Shown here piece after piece: positions 20,169 to 29,897 of a stretch of 62,755 nucleotides of DNA. A program made the position numbers and the translations under genes. Position 1 is the stretch's first letter; each line of letters opens with the position of its first letter. Origin of the DNA: Helicobacter saguini (lineage in GTDB: Bacteria > Campylobacterota > Campylobacteria > Campylobacterales > Helicobacteraceae); NCBI RefSeq assembly GCF_000762875.2, contig NZ_JRMP02000016.1:1-62755 (forward strand). Reading direction: 5' to 3'. Under the pieces are notes generated by a model. The model saw nothing but the letters and a program-made list of their open reading frames with translations. It did no database searches and was not told where the DNA came from.

Positions 20169-20858
20169 CTACCTAAAAATATGCGAAGTTTGATACTTAG
20201 AATCTCGCCATTTTAGAAAGCGATTTTTAAGATTTTCAATACTTTTAGAATCTTTTGTGCTAATTTGCATGATTTCAACGCCATTTCGCAGACTCGCCAT
20301 ATCGCTTAAAACACGCTCCACACGAAAGTTAAAGTGTGGTATCAAATCACACTTGCTAATCACCACCAAGTCCGCGCAAAGAAACATCGATGGGTATTTC
20401 AGCACCTTATCATCGCCCTCAGGGACGCTCAAAAGCACCACATTTGCATTTGCGCCCAAATCATAGCTAGCAGGGCAGACAAGATTGCCGACATTCTCGA
20501 TTATCACAAACTCGCTCGCCTTAAAACGCGTATCAGATTCTAACTTTGGCAGAATATTAAGAATCATCTTTGCCTCTAAATGACAAGCCTCACCGGTTGT
20601 GATTTGCCTCGCCAAAATGCCCTTGTTTTCAAGCCTATCCGCATCCCGATTAGTCTCCAAATCGCCCTCAATCACACAGAATCTAAAATCGCTCAAGCCA
20701 CTCATTGCCTCGAGTAGCGTTGTCTTGCCACTGCCTGGACTACTCATAAAATTTATCACAAATTTGTTATTTTTCGCGTAAAATTCCCGCAGCAAATTCG
20801 CATTTTTATCATTCACACTCAGCACACGTTCTTTCACATTTATCACTTTAGATTCCAT
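20169..20858 (-). CDS. hypB: Hydrogenase/urease nickel GTPase HypB
   Basis: 229 residues. The P-loop SSPGSGKTTLLEAM (near residue 40), EGDLETNRDADRLENKGI (switch and metal-binding region), NVGNLVCPASYDLGANANVVLLSVPEGDDKVLKYP and KCDLIPHF (base recognition) are all HypB signatures. It delivers nickel to NiFe hydrogenase, and in Helicobacter to urease too. There is no N-terminal His-rich stretch. Other hyp genes are not adjacent; endonuclease I follows. Confidence 0.95.
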   Translation of the reverse strand: MESKVINVKERVLSVNDKNANLLREFYAKNNKFVINFMSSPGSGKTTLLEAMSGLSDFRFCVIEGDLETNRDADRLENKGILARQITTGEACHLEAKMILNILPKLESDTRFKASEFVIIENVGNLVCPASYDLGANANVVLLSVPEGDDKVLKYPSMFLCADLVVISKCDLIPHFNFRVERVLSDMASLRNGVEIMQISTKDSKSIENLKNRFLKWRDSKYQTSHIFR

Positions 20859-20897
20859 ATTTTTGCCTTTTAGATTCTATAAATTGGAATTTAGAAT

Positions 20898-21929
20898 CTA
20901 CACTCTGCCGCCCTCGTATAGTTGGCGTTGGCGGCGTCTCTCCTCTACCTTTTTAGCTTTGGCGACTTCTTTTGCATAGTATTTTTCGATTGAGAAACCT
21001 AGCAAAATGGCGAGTTTTGGCGCGACAAACATTGAGCTATAAGTCCCAAAAACAACGCCCACCAAAAGTGGCAGTGAAAAGCCGATAATGTTGTGACCGC
21101 CAAAAATATAAAGCGTCAAAACCGCAAAAAACATCGTTAGAGACGTTAAAAGCGTTCGCGGCAAAGTATTTGAAATCGCCTCATTTATCACCTCTTCAAT
21201 ACTCATTTTTTTGCCCTCTAGCATCTTTTCGCGGATTCTATCAAAAATGATAATCGTATCATTGATTGAATAGCCAAGAAGTGCGAGCAGCGCGGCAATC
21301 ACCTCTAAATTCAAATCGATTTTAAACACAATCACACTCGCCGCCGTGATAATAATATCATGCACGAGCGTAATGATACTCGCAAGGGCGAAACGCCACT
21401 CATAGCGAAAGCTCACATAAATCATCATAGCAATAGTAGCTAAAATAAGCGAAATAACGGCACTTCGCGCCAGCTCATCGCCCACTTTCGCACTTATGCT
21501 ATCAAGTTTGCGGATTTCAAAATGTCCGCTAGAATCTAGCGTGCTATGCAAGGCATTTTCGATTTGCTCGTTTGTCACGCCCTCTTGATATGGAATCTTT
21601 ATTAGAATCTCATCGCCAAAATTGCTAACTTGCGCGTTTGTGAAAATGGCGTTTGTGCTAAGAAGTGTGCGAATTTGCTCCAAAGATGGCTGTGAATTTA
21701 TAGAATCTTGCGAGTTAGATTCCATATTTTGCGTATTTGTAACGCCGCTTTTAGCATCACCTACATACTGAATCTGCGCCGCGCTCCCCCCTGCAAAGTC
21801 AATGCCAAGATTAAACCCCACGCCAAAGAAAAGATAAAACGCCCCGATAGTAAGCAGCACCGAGAGAGCTAAGCCCCACTTACTCCAGCCGACAAAATCA
21901 TAAATTTTACTTTTTTTAAAAATTTCCAT
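20898..21929 (-). CDS. secF: Protein translocase subunit SecF
   Basis: 343 residues with six membrane helices. Motifs: GVGFNLGIDFAGGSAAQIQY, EIRKLDSISAKVGDELARSAVISL, and ALLALLGYSINDTIIIFDRIREKM, the conserved SecF/SecD stretch. It partners SecD to drive late protein export with the proton gradient. A short octamer-derived insertion (TQNMESNSQDSINSQ) lies at about residues 65-80 in the periplasmic domain. SecD lies upstream but is separated by a DNA methyltransferase gene, unlike the usual adjacent secD-secF order. Confidence 0.95.
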   Translation of the reverse strand: MEIFKKSKIYDFVGWSKWGLALSVLLTIGAFYLFFGVGFNLGIDFAGGSAAQIQYVGDAKSGVTNTQNMESNSQDSINSQPSLEQIRTLLSTNAIFTNAQVSNFGDEILIKIPYQEGVTNEQIENALHSTLDSSGHFEIRKLDSISAKVGDELARSAVISLILATIAMMIYVSFRYEWRFALASIITLVHDIIITAASVIVFKIDLNLEVIAALLALLGYSINDTIIIFDRIREKMLEGKKMSIEEVINEAISNTLPRTLLTSLTMFFAVLTLYIFGGHNIIGFSLPLLVGVVFGTYSSMFVAPKLAILLGFSIEKYYAKEVAKAKKVEERRRQRQLYEGGRV

Positions 21930-21974
21930 AGTTTTCCTTTTTAGATTCTATATTTTACACGACAAATCTTGATT

Positions 21975-23243
21975 TTAGACCTTTTGTATCAACACCCTTG
22001 TAAATTTTTTCTTTTCTTCGATATATGGCAAATATCGTGTAAGCCCAACCATTTCATACCCACACTCTAACACACCATTTAGAATCTGCCTAGCTGATAC
22101 CGCAAAAGGCAAATCATAATCATTTGGTATATAATTATTATCCACTAATAAAGTCCCACTATCATCAAATTTCTTATACACATCTGGAATCTCATTTAAT
22201 GGAACAATTTTTAAACGTTTTATAGCAGGGCGATTTTTAATAGGAAAATTTGTAAAAAAATGCCCTGAAGCTTCTACTAACTGCCTTTTTGGATTAAGAT
22301 ACCAATCTACGCTAGTATATCCAGCCCACGCCTTTTTCTTAGCAAAATATGGGATAAAAGCGGGGGTTACGCAATTTGTAATATTTGAAATAATGATAAA
22401 TTTTTTCTTACTTTTGATTAAAATATCCCAAAATTCTATGGCACGAGAAAAGGGCGGATTAGTGCAAACGATGTCGGCTTCCTCATTTAAGATTCTAAGC
22501 GATTCTCTTTCTTCAAAGCCACCTGTATATCGTAGCGGAAAATCTACTATTTCCTTTACTCCTTCTTTTGTAAAAACATAGCCTTTTACACCTGCGTTAA
22601 ATAAATCTACTTTGCTACCATAATGCGTGCAAATTAGCTTTTTTATTCCTAAAGTAAAGAAATTTTTTAAAAAATACAAAGCAAATGCGGAAGTATCAGC
22701 ATAATCACGCCTTTCACCTACAGCATCATCGCAGTTGCAAAATACACATTTATCTTTCCATATTTTTGTAGGATAATTTGCCATTTCCCTTTCTACATCT
22801 TCTAGGCGTGTGTAAAATTCATCATATTTTACTTTCTTTGCCTTGTTTATAATATTGATTCTATCTATGCCACGTTCACTCATACTAGGCGTTGTTACAG
22901 CCTTTATATTTTTGTTGCTTTTTGATTTCTTTAGGCTAACTTTGCATTTATAATTTGGATGTGCTTGTATAAAATCCACATAAGAATCAAATAAAGTTGG
23001 GTTATAAAAATAAATCTCCCTTTTGCTTACCTCTCGCAAATGTGAAAAATTATTCTTTATATCTTGCTCTATTTGTCGCATATCGCTTACTTCGCAAGTG
23101 AAAAGATATTCATAAGTATTCTCCGCTGAAGTGCCTGTCATTGCGTTATATTCTTTCAAGCGGCGTTCTAAATCATTTGTAATGCCGATTTTACACTTGC
23201 TAATTTCAAGGCTAGATTGCACGATATAAAGATATTCTTTCAT
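21975..23243 (-). CDS. GIY-YIG domain fused to EcoRI-type adenine methyltransferase
   Basis: 422 residues in two parts. Residues 1-105 look like a T5orf172/MUG113-type GIY-YIG fold: YLYIVQSS, then KCKIGITNDLERRLKEYN. From about 115 onward the sequence resembles EcoRI-type adenine methyltransferases: the DPPY-like catalytic motif is NPPF in CTNPPFSRAIEFWDILIKSKKKFIIISN (near 259), and PFAVSARQILNGV lies near the C terminus. It may be a one-protein restriction-modification enzyme, or an orphan methylase with a targeting domain; no separate nuclease gene is near. It sits between secF and secD with octamers at each junction and few octamers inside, suggesting later insertion. Confidence 0.75.
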   Translation of the reverse strand: MKEYLYIVQSSLEISKCKIGITNDLERRLKEYNAMTGTSAENTYEYLFTCEVSDMRQIEQDIKNNFSHLREVSKREIYFYNPTLFDSYVDFIQAHPNYKCKVSLKKSKSNKNIKAVTTPSMSERGIDRINIINKAKKVKYDEFYTRLEDVEREMANYPTKIWKDKCVFCNCDDAVGERRDYADTSAFALYFLKNFFTLGIKKLICTHYGSKVDLFNAGVKGYVFTKEGVKEIVDFPLRYTGGFEERESLRILNEEADIVCTNPPFSRAIEFWDILIKSKKKFIIISNITNCVTPAFIPYFAKKKAWAGYTSVDWYLNPKRQLVEASGHFFTNFPIKNRPAIKRLKIVPLNEIPDVYKKFDDSGTLLVDNNYIPNDYDLPFAVSARQILNGVLECGYEMVGLTRYLPYIEEKKKFTRVLIQKV

Positions 23244-23282
23244 TTTTTGCCTTAAGAAAATTTATTGTTTAGAATCTAGATT

Positions 23283-25547
23283 CTAAGCCTTAGATTTTTT
23301 TGCGACCTTAGAATCTTTCGCATTTAACGTATTAGAATCTATTTTAATACCAAACCAAAAGTTTAGATTTTTACTCTTTGCGATTTTATCTCCTAAGGCG
23401 ATGTAGATTCCATGTGTGCCGATAATCGCGGTAATGATTGACGCTAAAATGCCTATGCCTGTGGTAACTGCAAAGCCTTTAATCACGCCTGTGCCATAAA
23501 TATAAAGCAGCACGGAAGCAATGAGCGATGTGATATTCGCATCAAATATCGCGCGAGACGCGTTTGCATAGCCCACCTGCAAGGCTTTCACCACGCCTAA
23601 GCCTTGTTTCAGTGCCTCCCGCACCCGCTCGTTTATAATGATATTCGCATCCACCGCCATACCGATGACTAGCACGATACCAGCCATCCCGGGCAGGGTC
23701 AATGTCGCGTGGAATAACGCCATAATAGCGATTATCAAAAAGATATTGACAATTAGCGCCGCAGCAGCCAAAACCCCAGCAAATGCGTAATACAAAATCA
23801 TAAATCCAGCCACAAGCACAAGCGCGGCAATTAAGGCTAGAAAAGATGCGTGTATAGAATCTGCGCCAAGGCTAGGTCCAACACTTCGCTTTTCAATGAC
23901 TTTCACAGGGGCAAGTAATGCGCCACTTTTTAAAGTATTTGCAAAATCTACCGCGCCTTTGTAGTCAAAATTCCCCGTTATGATTCCATTTCCACCGCCG
24001 ATACGAGTGTTGATTGATGGGGCAGAGACGATTTTAGAATCAAGCACAATCGCAAGACGTTTGCCGATATTGCGACCCGTAAAGTCGCCAAAAATCTCCG
24101 CACCTTTAGAATCTAGCTTAAACCCAACAGCCGTTTGCCCCTTATCATCAGTCGTGGCAAAAGCGTCAGTCACGCTACTACCATCAAGGATAGGCACAGC
24201 TTTGATAGGCAGTTTGTAGCTTTCATTGTCAATAAAAGGCAGCAGCACATCGCCGCTACTAGCAGCCATAATATCAGTGATTTCCTCGCTACCCATGCGG
24301 CGCGCTAGGTCCTCATCGACTGCCATAAACTCTAGCTTTGCATTCTGCGAAATAAGCTTAATAACGCGGTCTTGCTCCTCTTTGGTATTCGTGCCTGGCA
24401 TCTCAACGCGGATTTGGCTTAAGCCCTCTTTTACGACATTTGGCTCTGTCAAACCAAAGGTGTCAAGGCGTTTGCGAATGATAAAAACGGCTTGGTCAAT
24501 CGCGCCTTTTATCACATTTCGCTTTTCAATATCGCTTAAATTTAGCGTGTATGCGTTATCGCTTTTTGAAATTTCAAGTCCGCGAATTTGCTCTAGAATC
24601 TTATTTAGCTTATCATTTTGGGAATTATCAAGTAGGCTAAATGATATTGTCTCACCATTAAGCCGCAGTTTGTTAATAAAAATGTGCTGTTTATCCGTCT
24701 TATATTTTATCTCGCTAATGATGTTACTTAGCTGATTTTTCACCGCTTCATTAGAATCTACGTCAAGCAATAAACTCAAACCGCCTTGCAAATCAAGTCC
24801 TAAGGTAATCTTTGGCATTTTATCTAGGAAGCTTGGCTCTTTTGGGGGGTTTGTGGTGGTGCTAGATTCTATGGCTGTGGAATCTATTGCGGATTTTTTA
24901 AGGCTCTCTTTGGTGGATTCTATGGCTGTGGATTCTATTGCGGATTTTTTAAGGCTCTCTTTGGTGGATTCTGTGGTTTCTTTGGATTCTATTTGCGTGG
25001 CGGATTCTATTGTTGTAGAATCTGTGGCGTTTTCTTTGGTGTTTGTTGTAGCGGAATCTGCTTTGGAATCTGTGGCTATGGAATCTTTGGTGCTTTCTTT
25101 GGTGCTTTCTATCGCTTTGGAATCTGTGCTAGATTCTATATTTTGTGCTGAATCTTGTTGCGTGTTAGATTCTATATTTTGTTTAGAATCTACATCTCTC
25201 CCCATCTCTTGTGTGGTTTTAGATTCTATATTTTGCGTGCCTTGCGTAGTGCTAGATTCTAAGGCGGTTTCTCTCTCTTCTTTATCTTTTGAATCTTGAG
25301 AGATTATGGGTTGGGTATTTTCTTTAGAATCTTTTTTAGATTCTATACTAGCTTTTATTTTAGAATCTATGTTACTTTCCGCCCCTTGCGTAGTTTTAGA
25401 TTCTATATTTTGCTCGATTTTAGAATCTTGAATAAATGAAGGAATACTAAAAACAACGCCAAAAATCAAGGCAACAATAAGCACAAAAAGCCGATAATTA
25501 AATGGCTTCTTCGCCCTACTATTCACGCCCAACCTTTGCTTTGCCAT
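23283..25547 (-). CDS. secD: Protein translocase subunit SecD with 200-residue periplasmic insertion
   Basis: 754 residues against about 520 in relatives. The N-terminal helix is FNYRLFVLIVALIFGVVFSIP. Residues 41-240 are a Ser/Thr/Glu/Lys/Asp low-complexity block (IESK, DSKE, TKES units). The true SecD body then begins (MPKITLGLDLQGGLSLLLDV). Later motifs: RVEMPGTNTKEEQDRV, TGRNIGKRLAIVLDSKIVSAPSI, the six-helix C-terminal domain with AGIVLVIGMAVDANIIINERVREAL. The block is just outside the first membrane helix, so it would be periplasmic. It contains a 51-base tandem duplication (24866-24967). Confidence 0.94.
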   Translation of the reverse strand: MAKQRLGVNSRAKKPFNYRLFVLIVALIFGVVFSIPSFIQDSKIEQNIESKTTQGAESNIDSKIKASIESKKDSKENTQPIISQDSKDKEERETALESSTTQGTQNIESKTTQEMGRDVDSKQNIESNTQQDSAQNIESSTDSKAIESTKESTKDSIATDSKADSATTNTKENATDSTTIESATQIESKETTESTKESLKKSAIESTAIESTKESLKKSAIDSTAIESSTTTNPPKEPSFLDKMPKITLGLDLQGGLSLLLDVDSNEAVKNQLSNIISEIKYKTDKQHIFINKLRLNGETISFSLLDNSQNDKLNKILEQIRGLEISKSDNAYTLNLSDIEKRNVIKGAIDQAVFIIRKRLDTFGLTEPNVVKEGLSQIRVEMPGTNTKEEQDRVIKLISQNAKLEFMAVDEDLARRMGSEEITDIMAASSGDVLLPFIDNESYKLPIKAVPILDGSSVTDAFATTDDKGQTAVGFKLDSKGAEIFGDFTGRNIGKRLAIVLDSKIVSAPSINTRIGGGNGIITGNFDYKGAVDFANTLKSGALLAPVKVIEKRSVGPSLGADSIHASFLALIAALVLVAGFMILYYAFAGVLAAAALIVNIFLIIAIMALFHATLTLPGMAGIVLVIGMAVDANIIINERVREALKQGLGVVKALQVGYANASRAIFDANITSLIASVLLYIYGTGVIKGFAVTTGIGILASIITAIIGTHGIYIALGDKIAKSKNLNFWFGIKIDSNTLNAKDSKVAKKSKA
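24866..24967 (-). repeat. Two 51-bp in-frame tandem repeats in secD
   Basis: Units at 24866-24916 and 24917-24967 are nearly identical and encode 17 residues each around STKESLKKSAI(E/D)STAIE. Because 51 is a multiple of 3, copy number can change without breaking SecD. Confidence 0.85.
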
Positions 25548-25739
25548 ACCTTATTCCCTTAAATTTATAGAATCTAAAAAATAGATTCTATAAAAACTTT
25601 TAGGATTATTTATTTAATTTGCAGAAATTTTGTAATAAAATTTATATTAAGTTATGTATATAAAATATATGGAACTAAGAATACACATATTGTAATGATT
25701 TTATTTACTACTTGACTTTTCCACCCTAAAATTACACGC

Positions 25740-26495
25740 ATGGATTTAACTTTAGATATTTACTTGATTTTATTTTGCACTGCGTTCGTGGCAGGCTTTG
25801 TTGATAGTATCGCTGGTGGGGGCGGCATTATTACCATTCCTGCGTTGTTTCTGGCTGGTATTCCGCCGCATATCGCACTTGGGACAAACAAACTGCAAGG
25901 CACTTTTGGCAGTTTTAGCGCGAGCCTGCATTTTTATCGCATGGGCGTTTTGGATTTGAGGGCAAATGCGCCTTTTATCGTCTGTGTCTTTGCTTTAGCG
26001 GCATGTGGGACGCTGCTTATCAATGTTTTTGATAGCACGATTTTGGCGAAATTTATCCCATTTTTGCTGATAATTTTTGCGATTTATTTCCTATTTTCGC
26101 CCAAAATTAAGGAGCAAGATTCTAAAACTCGCATTCCAAACGCCCTTCTAGCCGCTATTCTTGGCATTATTGGCTTTTATGATGGCTTTTTTGGTCCAGG
26201 GACTGGCTCATTTTTGATGGCAGCGCTCATTTTGCTTGGCGGATTTGGCGTGACGCAAAGCCTTGCGCGTGCGAAGATTCTAAACTTTACTTCAAATATT
26301 GCCTCGCTTTTGATTTTTAGCATTTTTGGGAATATTTTGTGGATTTTAGGGCTTGTAATGGGTGTGGGGCAGTTTATCGGTGCGTATTTTGGCGCGAAAC
26401 TCGCAAGCAAACACGGCATAAAAATCATAAAGCCACTCATTGTGATAATGTCGATTGCAATTAGTGCGCGACTGCTTTATAGGGAATATTTTTAG
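25740..26495 (+). CDS. TSUP (TauE/SafE) family membrane permease
   Basis: 251 residues with about seven to eight membrane helices. The N-terminal signature AGFVDSIAGGGGIITIPALFLAGIPPHIALGTNKLQGTFGSFSA and the second-repeat FYDGFFGPGTGSFLMAALILLGG are typical of sulfite/sulfoacetate exporter-type TSUP proteins. The substrate is not predictable. It is transcribed from a short divergent spacer shared with secD. Confidence 0.88.
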   Translation: MDLTLDIYLILFCTAFVAGFVDSIAGGGGIITIPALFLAGIPPHIALGTNKLQGTFGSFSASLHFYRMGVLDLRANAPFIVCVFALAACGTLLINVFDSTILAKFIPFLLIIFAIYFLFSPKIKEQDSKTRIPNALLAAILGIIGFYDGFFGPGTGSFLMAALILLGGFGVTQSLARAKILNFTSNIASLLIFSIFGNILWILGLVMGVGQFIGAYFGAKLASKHGIKIIKPLIVIMSIAISARLLYREYF

Positions 26496-26542
26496 AATGT
26501 TAATATTTTTACCAAAACTTTTACAAAGACTTTAATCCATAT

Positions 26543-27829
26543 CTAAATAGTGCGTTCTAAGTCCTTGATTAAGTCGCTAGGAGATTCTAAGCCGATGCTA
26601 AGGCGAACGGTGCTAGGCGTGATACCTGCGCTATCCATTTCAGCCTTGCTAAGCTGGGAGTGCGTGGTGGAGTATGGATGGATGATTAGCGACTTGCTAT
26701 CACCGATATTTGCGGTAATTGAGAAAAGCTCCGTGTTATTGCAGATTTTTTGTGCCGCTTCAAAGCTCTCCGCTTCAAAGCTAAGAAGCCCGCTAGCACG
26801 CGAATTTGCAAAATATTTTTTTAGAAGTTTATTATATGGATTGCTTTTTAAGCCCGGGTAGAACACAGATTTTATTTTTTTATTAGATTCTAAAAATTTC
26901 GCAATTTCTAAGGCTGAGTCGCTGTGTTGCTTTATCCTAAGCTCCAAAGTCTCTAAGCCTTGAATAAGCAGCCACGCATTAAATGGCGAAATGCTAGCCC
27001 CGATATTTCGCAGCCACTCGGTAATTAGGCGGATTCCATAGCTTGGCAGCTCGCCTAGCTCGGCATACACAATGCCATGATAGCTTTCATCTGGCGTGTT
27101 AAAGGCTGGATAACGCTTATTGCCGCGTATTAGCTCATTTAAGCCCTTCCGCTCGATAATGCCACCGCCCATAGCGCTGCCCTGCCCATTGACATATTTT
27201 GTAAGCGAATGCACGCTAATATCCACGCCAAAATCAAAAGGCTTGTGCAAAAATGGCGTAGCCACCGTGTTATCACAAATGCTTATAATGCCGTGTTTTT
27301 TAGCGATTTTTGTGATGGCACTCGTATCAGCGATTGCAATTTGTGGATTTGATAAACTTTCAAAAAATATAGCTTTTGTCTTTTTATCTATCACTTTTTC
27401 TAAGCTTGAAATATTATCAATATCAAAAACCCTAGCTTCTATCCCAAATCGCTTTAGCGTGTGCGCAAAAAGCACCTGCGTGCCACCATAAATCTTATTT
27501 GAATACACGATATTATCCCCAGCCTCCGCTAGATTGACTATTGCGTAAAAAATCGCTGCTGCCCCAGTGGCTGCAAGGACTGCAAAGCCGCCGCCCTCAA
27601 CTTCTGCCAAACGCGTTTGCAAGACTGCTACGGTAGGATTTCCCACGCGCGAGTAGATATTGCCTAGCTCTTTTAGGGCGAAGCGATTTGCCGCTACATC
27701 AAGATTCTCAAAATTATATGCCGAGCTTTGATAAATAGGCACGCTAAGCGTTCGTTGCGAGTCGTAATTATATCCAGCGTGCAGTGCAAGTGTATTTTGC
27801 GTAAAGTTAGAATGTTTTAAATTCGCCAT
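26543..27829 (-). CDS. metY: O-acetylhomoserine sulfhydrylase (PLP)
   Basis: 428 residues, full length for this Cys/Met-metabolism PLP family. NFTQNTLALHAGYNYDSQRTLSVPIYQSSAYNF is the usual N terminus, the PLP lysine lies in SVHSLTKYVNGQGSAMGG (near residue 210) and the C-terminal SNIGDSKSLIIHPYSTTHS-like stretch is present as TANIGDSKSLIIHPYSTTH. It makes homocysteine from O-acetylhomoserine and sulfide. It is monocistronic by appearance, with 228 bases upstream. Confidence 0.9.
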   Translation of the reverse strand: MANLKHSNFTQNTLALHAGYNYDSQRTLSVPIYQSSAYNFENLDVAANRFALKELGNIYSRVGNPTVAVLQTRLAEVEGGGFAVLAATGAAAIFYAIVNLAEAGDNIVYSNKIYGGTQVLFAHTLKRFGIEARVFDIDNISSLEKVIDKKTKAIFFESLSNPQIAIADTSAITKIAKKHGIISICDNTVATPFLHKPFDFGVDISVHSLTKYVNGQGSAMGGGIIERKGLNELIRGNKRYPAFNTPDESYHGIVYAELGELPSYGIRLITEWLRNIGASISPFNAWLLIQGLETLELRIKQHSDSALEIAKFLESNKKIKSVFYPGLKSNPYNKLLKKYFANSRASGLLSFEAESFEAAQKICNNTELFSITANIGDSKSLIIHPYSTTHSQLSKAEMDSAGITPSTVRLSIGLESPSDLIKDLERTI

Positions 27830-28057
27830 TTTAGCTCCTTTTAAAAAATGAAATTATTTTAGATAAAAAGTTTATAATACATAACCCTTTAACTTTTAAA
27901 ATTATAGTTTATAATTATACAATAAATGTAAATGTCGTGTAAAAAAATGTTTGTGTTGAGTGTAAAACACTAATAGTACATTATATATTTTGCGAAAATA
28001 AGGAGAGAAGATTTATCGTCTTATATGGTCTTAAAAGTATTTAAGGTAATCAATAAA

Positions 28058-28744
28058 TCAATGCTCATCATCCAAAACAACGGCGCTGCCGATATACACA
28101 TAAGTTAGAATCATAAATACAAATGCCTGTAAAATCGCCATAAACATTAAGATTCCAAAAGGCAAAAGCGGCACAACCCAAGGGGCAAGATACAGCATCA
28201 CAAGCAAGAACATATCATCCCCACGAATATTCCCAAACAAACGAAATGAGAGCGAAATAATGCGCGAAAAATGCGAAATAATCTCAATAGGGAAAAGCAG
28301 CGGCGATAGAATCTTAATAGGACCAGCAAAATGCCCAAAATACTTCGCAAAGCCATTCGCACGAATGCCCTCAAAATGATAATAGCAAAACACCACAAGT
28401 GCCAGCACAATCGTAAAACTAATGCTAGCAGTCGGCGCCTCAAAGCCTGGAATCATACCGATAACATTGCAGTAAAACACCAGCACACCGATACTTCCAG
28501 CTAGTGGAAAATACTTTCGCGCTAGCTTATCACCAAGCGAATCACGCCCGATAAAAAGCATCCCACCGATAATCCACTCATAAAAATTCTGCAAACCAGT
28601 CGGCACAGCCTGCAGTTTCCGCACCGCAAACATACTAATACCAACCGCGATTAACGCACACACAATCGTGTAAAACGCGGTAATAAAGTTATGGTCAGTG
28701 CTAATCAGCCCCGCAAATGTAAAGAGTCTCGCTTCCATATCCAT
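28058..28744 (-). CDS. atpB: F1Fo ATP synthase subunit a
   Basis: 228 residues, five to six membrane helices, similar along its length to Helicobacter AtpB (start [15 protein letters not shown], then [15 protein letters not shown]). The essential arginine is in [17 protein letters not shown]. It forms the proton half-channels facing the c-ring. The remaining ATP synthase genes are not in this window, in keeping with the split arrangement of Campylobacterota. Confidence 0.96.
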   Translation of the reverse strand: MDMEARLFTFAGLISTDHNFITAFYTIVCALIAVGISMFAVRKLQAVPTGLQNFYEWIIGGMLFIGRDSLGDKLARKYFPLAGSIGVLVFYCNVIGMIPGFEAPTASISFTIVLALVVFCYYHFEGIRANGFAKYFGHFAGPIKILSPLLFPIEIISHFSRIISLSFRLFGNIRGDDMFLLVMLYLAPWVVPLLPFGILMFMAILQAFVFMILTYVYIGSAVVLDDEH

Positions 28745-28913
28745 CGTGCATCCTTTAGTCCTTTTTGGAATCTAAAAACTTTATACTATCATAAAAAATC
28801 TTAAAATTAGCTTTAAAATTAATAATAATGTAAAATATTAGATAAAATGTTGCAAAAAGTTATATTTTTAATTATTTTTGAATAATTTTTCCAAAGTTAC
28901 AAAAGGTTACAAA

Positions 28914-29894
28914 ATGTCAAATTTTATAATATTTTATATTTTTAGTTATAGATTCTATAATTTTTATGTAGCATTTTTAAAATGTATAGAATCTAAACAT
29001 TTTTTTTTAGTGAAATTGTTAAGCTTAAAGCAAGATTTTTTAAAGCGTCTTTTATGGTTTCTTTCAGGGAGAAAAAAAGTTATAGAATCTAGAATATTTT
29101 TAGCAAAAAAATTACTGATAGAATCTAAAAAGATAAATTCTAATAATATTATAGAATCTAGAATTTTAAGGAGTAAAAAATTACAGCTAAAAGTCCCAAA
29201 AGATTCTAAAAAACTTATAGAATCTAGAATTTTAAAGCTTAAAAAATTACTTTACATTTTCATATTTTTAACACTAATTTTACAGAATCTACAAGCCAAA
29301 AACTACGGCGGAAACTACGACTGGCGTATGATAGGCGGCGGTCCTTTGCAGCTTGTCTCCTTTCATATCGGCTTAGATTCGAGCATTACGCACAATGGTA
29401 GCACAGGGTATAGTATCGGCGCGAGTGTTGGGTGGAACTATTTTTCGGCATTTTACAATGTGCTTGATAATGTCGAGCATACCTTTGATGTGGGCTTTCG
29501 CGTGAAGTATATGTTTAATCATAGCGCGTTTGAGACGCATCTTGTAGGTTTTGAGACTTATTTGCATTTTCCTTGTGCGACAAGCGATAGCTTTCTTAAT
29601 TTTCCGCAGCCTGTTTCGCTAATTGTCGGTGGTGGCGCGATTTTTCCTTATAAAGATTCTAAAAGTAGCCCAAATACCGAGCTTTTAGCCCAGCAAAATG
29701 CGTTAAATGGCTATTATTTCGAGTTTGGAATCGGGCTTGCGAAATATTTTATTGTGAATGTAAATTTGCTTTATCGCGTTAGTTTTTTTAATGAAGATTC
29801 TATAAAAGCTATGAATAATCTAACTTTTAGCCCACAAAACTTCAATTTGCAACCCATCGAACACAGCTTCCATATCGAATTCGCCATATTTTAG
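28914..29894 (+). CDS. Outer-membrane beta-barrel-like protein with repeat-derived N-terminal extension
   Basis: I chose ATG 28914 because AAAAGG lies at the right distance; a TTG at 28878 is in frame. The 326-residue product has a typical signal peptide (KLKKLLYIFIFLTLILQNLQA) only at residues about 106-127. Everything before it is IESRI, IESK and LKKL repeats from octamers. After the signal comes a protein rich in Gly and aromatics (GYSIGASVGWNYFSAFYNV) ending FHIEFAIF, as beta-barrels do. The function is unknown. Whether the extended leader is cleaved or exported is open; I see no internal ATG close to the signal. Confidence 0.6.
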   Translation: MSNFIIFYIFSYRFYNFYVAFLKCIESKHFFLVKLLSLKQDFLKRLLWFLSGRKKVIESRIFLAKKLLIESKKINSNNIIESRILRSKKLQLKVPKDSKKLIESRILKLKKLLYIFIFLTLILQNLQAKNYGGNYDWRMIGGGPLQLVSFHIGLDSSITHNGSTGYSIGASVGWNYFSAFYNVLDNVEHTFDVGFRVKYMFNHSAFETHLVGFETYLHFPCATSDSFLNFPQPVSLIVGGGAIFPYKDSKSSPNTELLAQQNALNGYYFEFGIGLAKYFIVNVNLLYRVSFFNEDSIKAMNNLTFSPQNFNLQPIEHSFHIEFAIF

Positions 29895-29897
29895 TTC

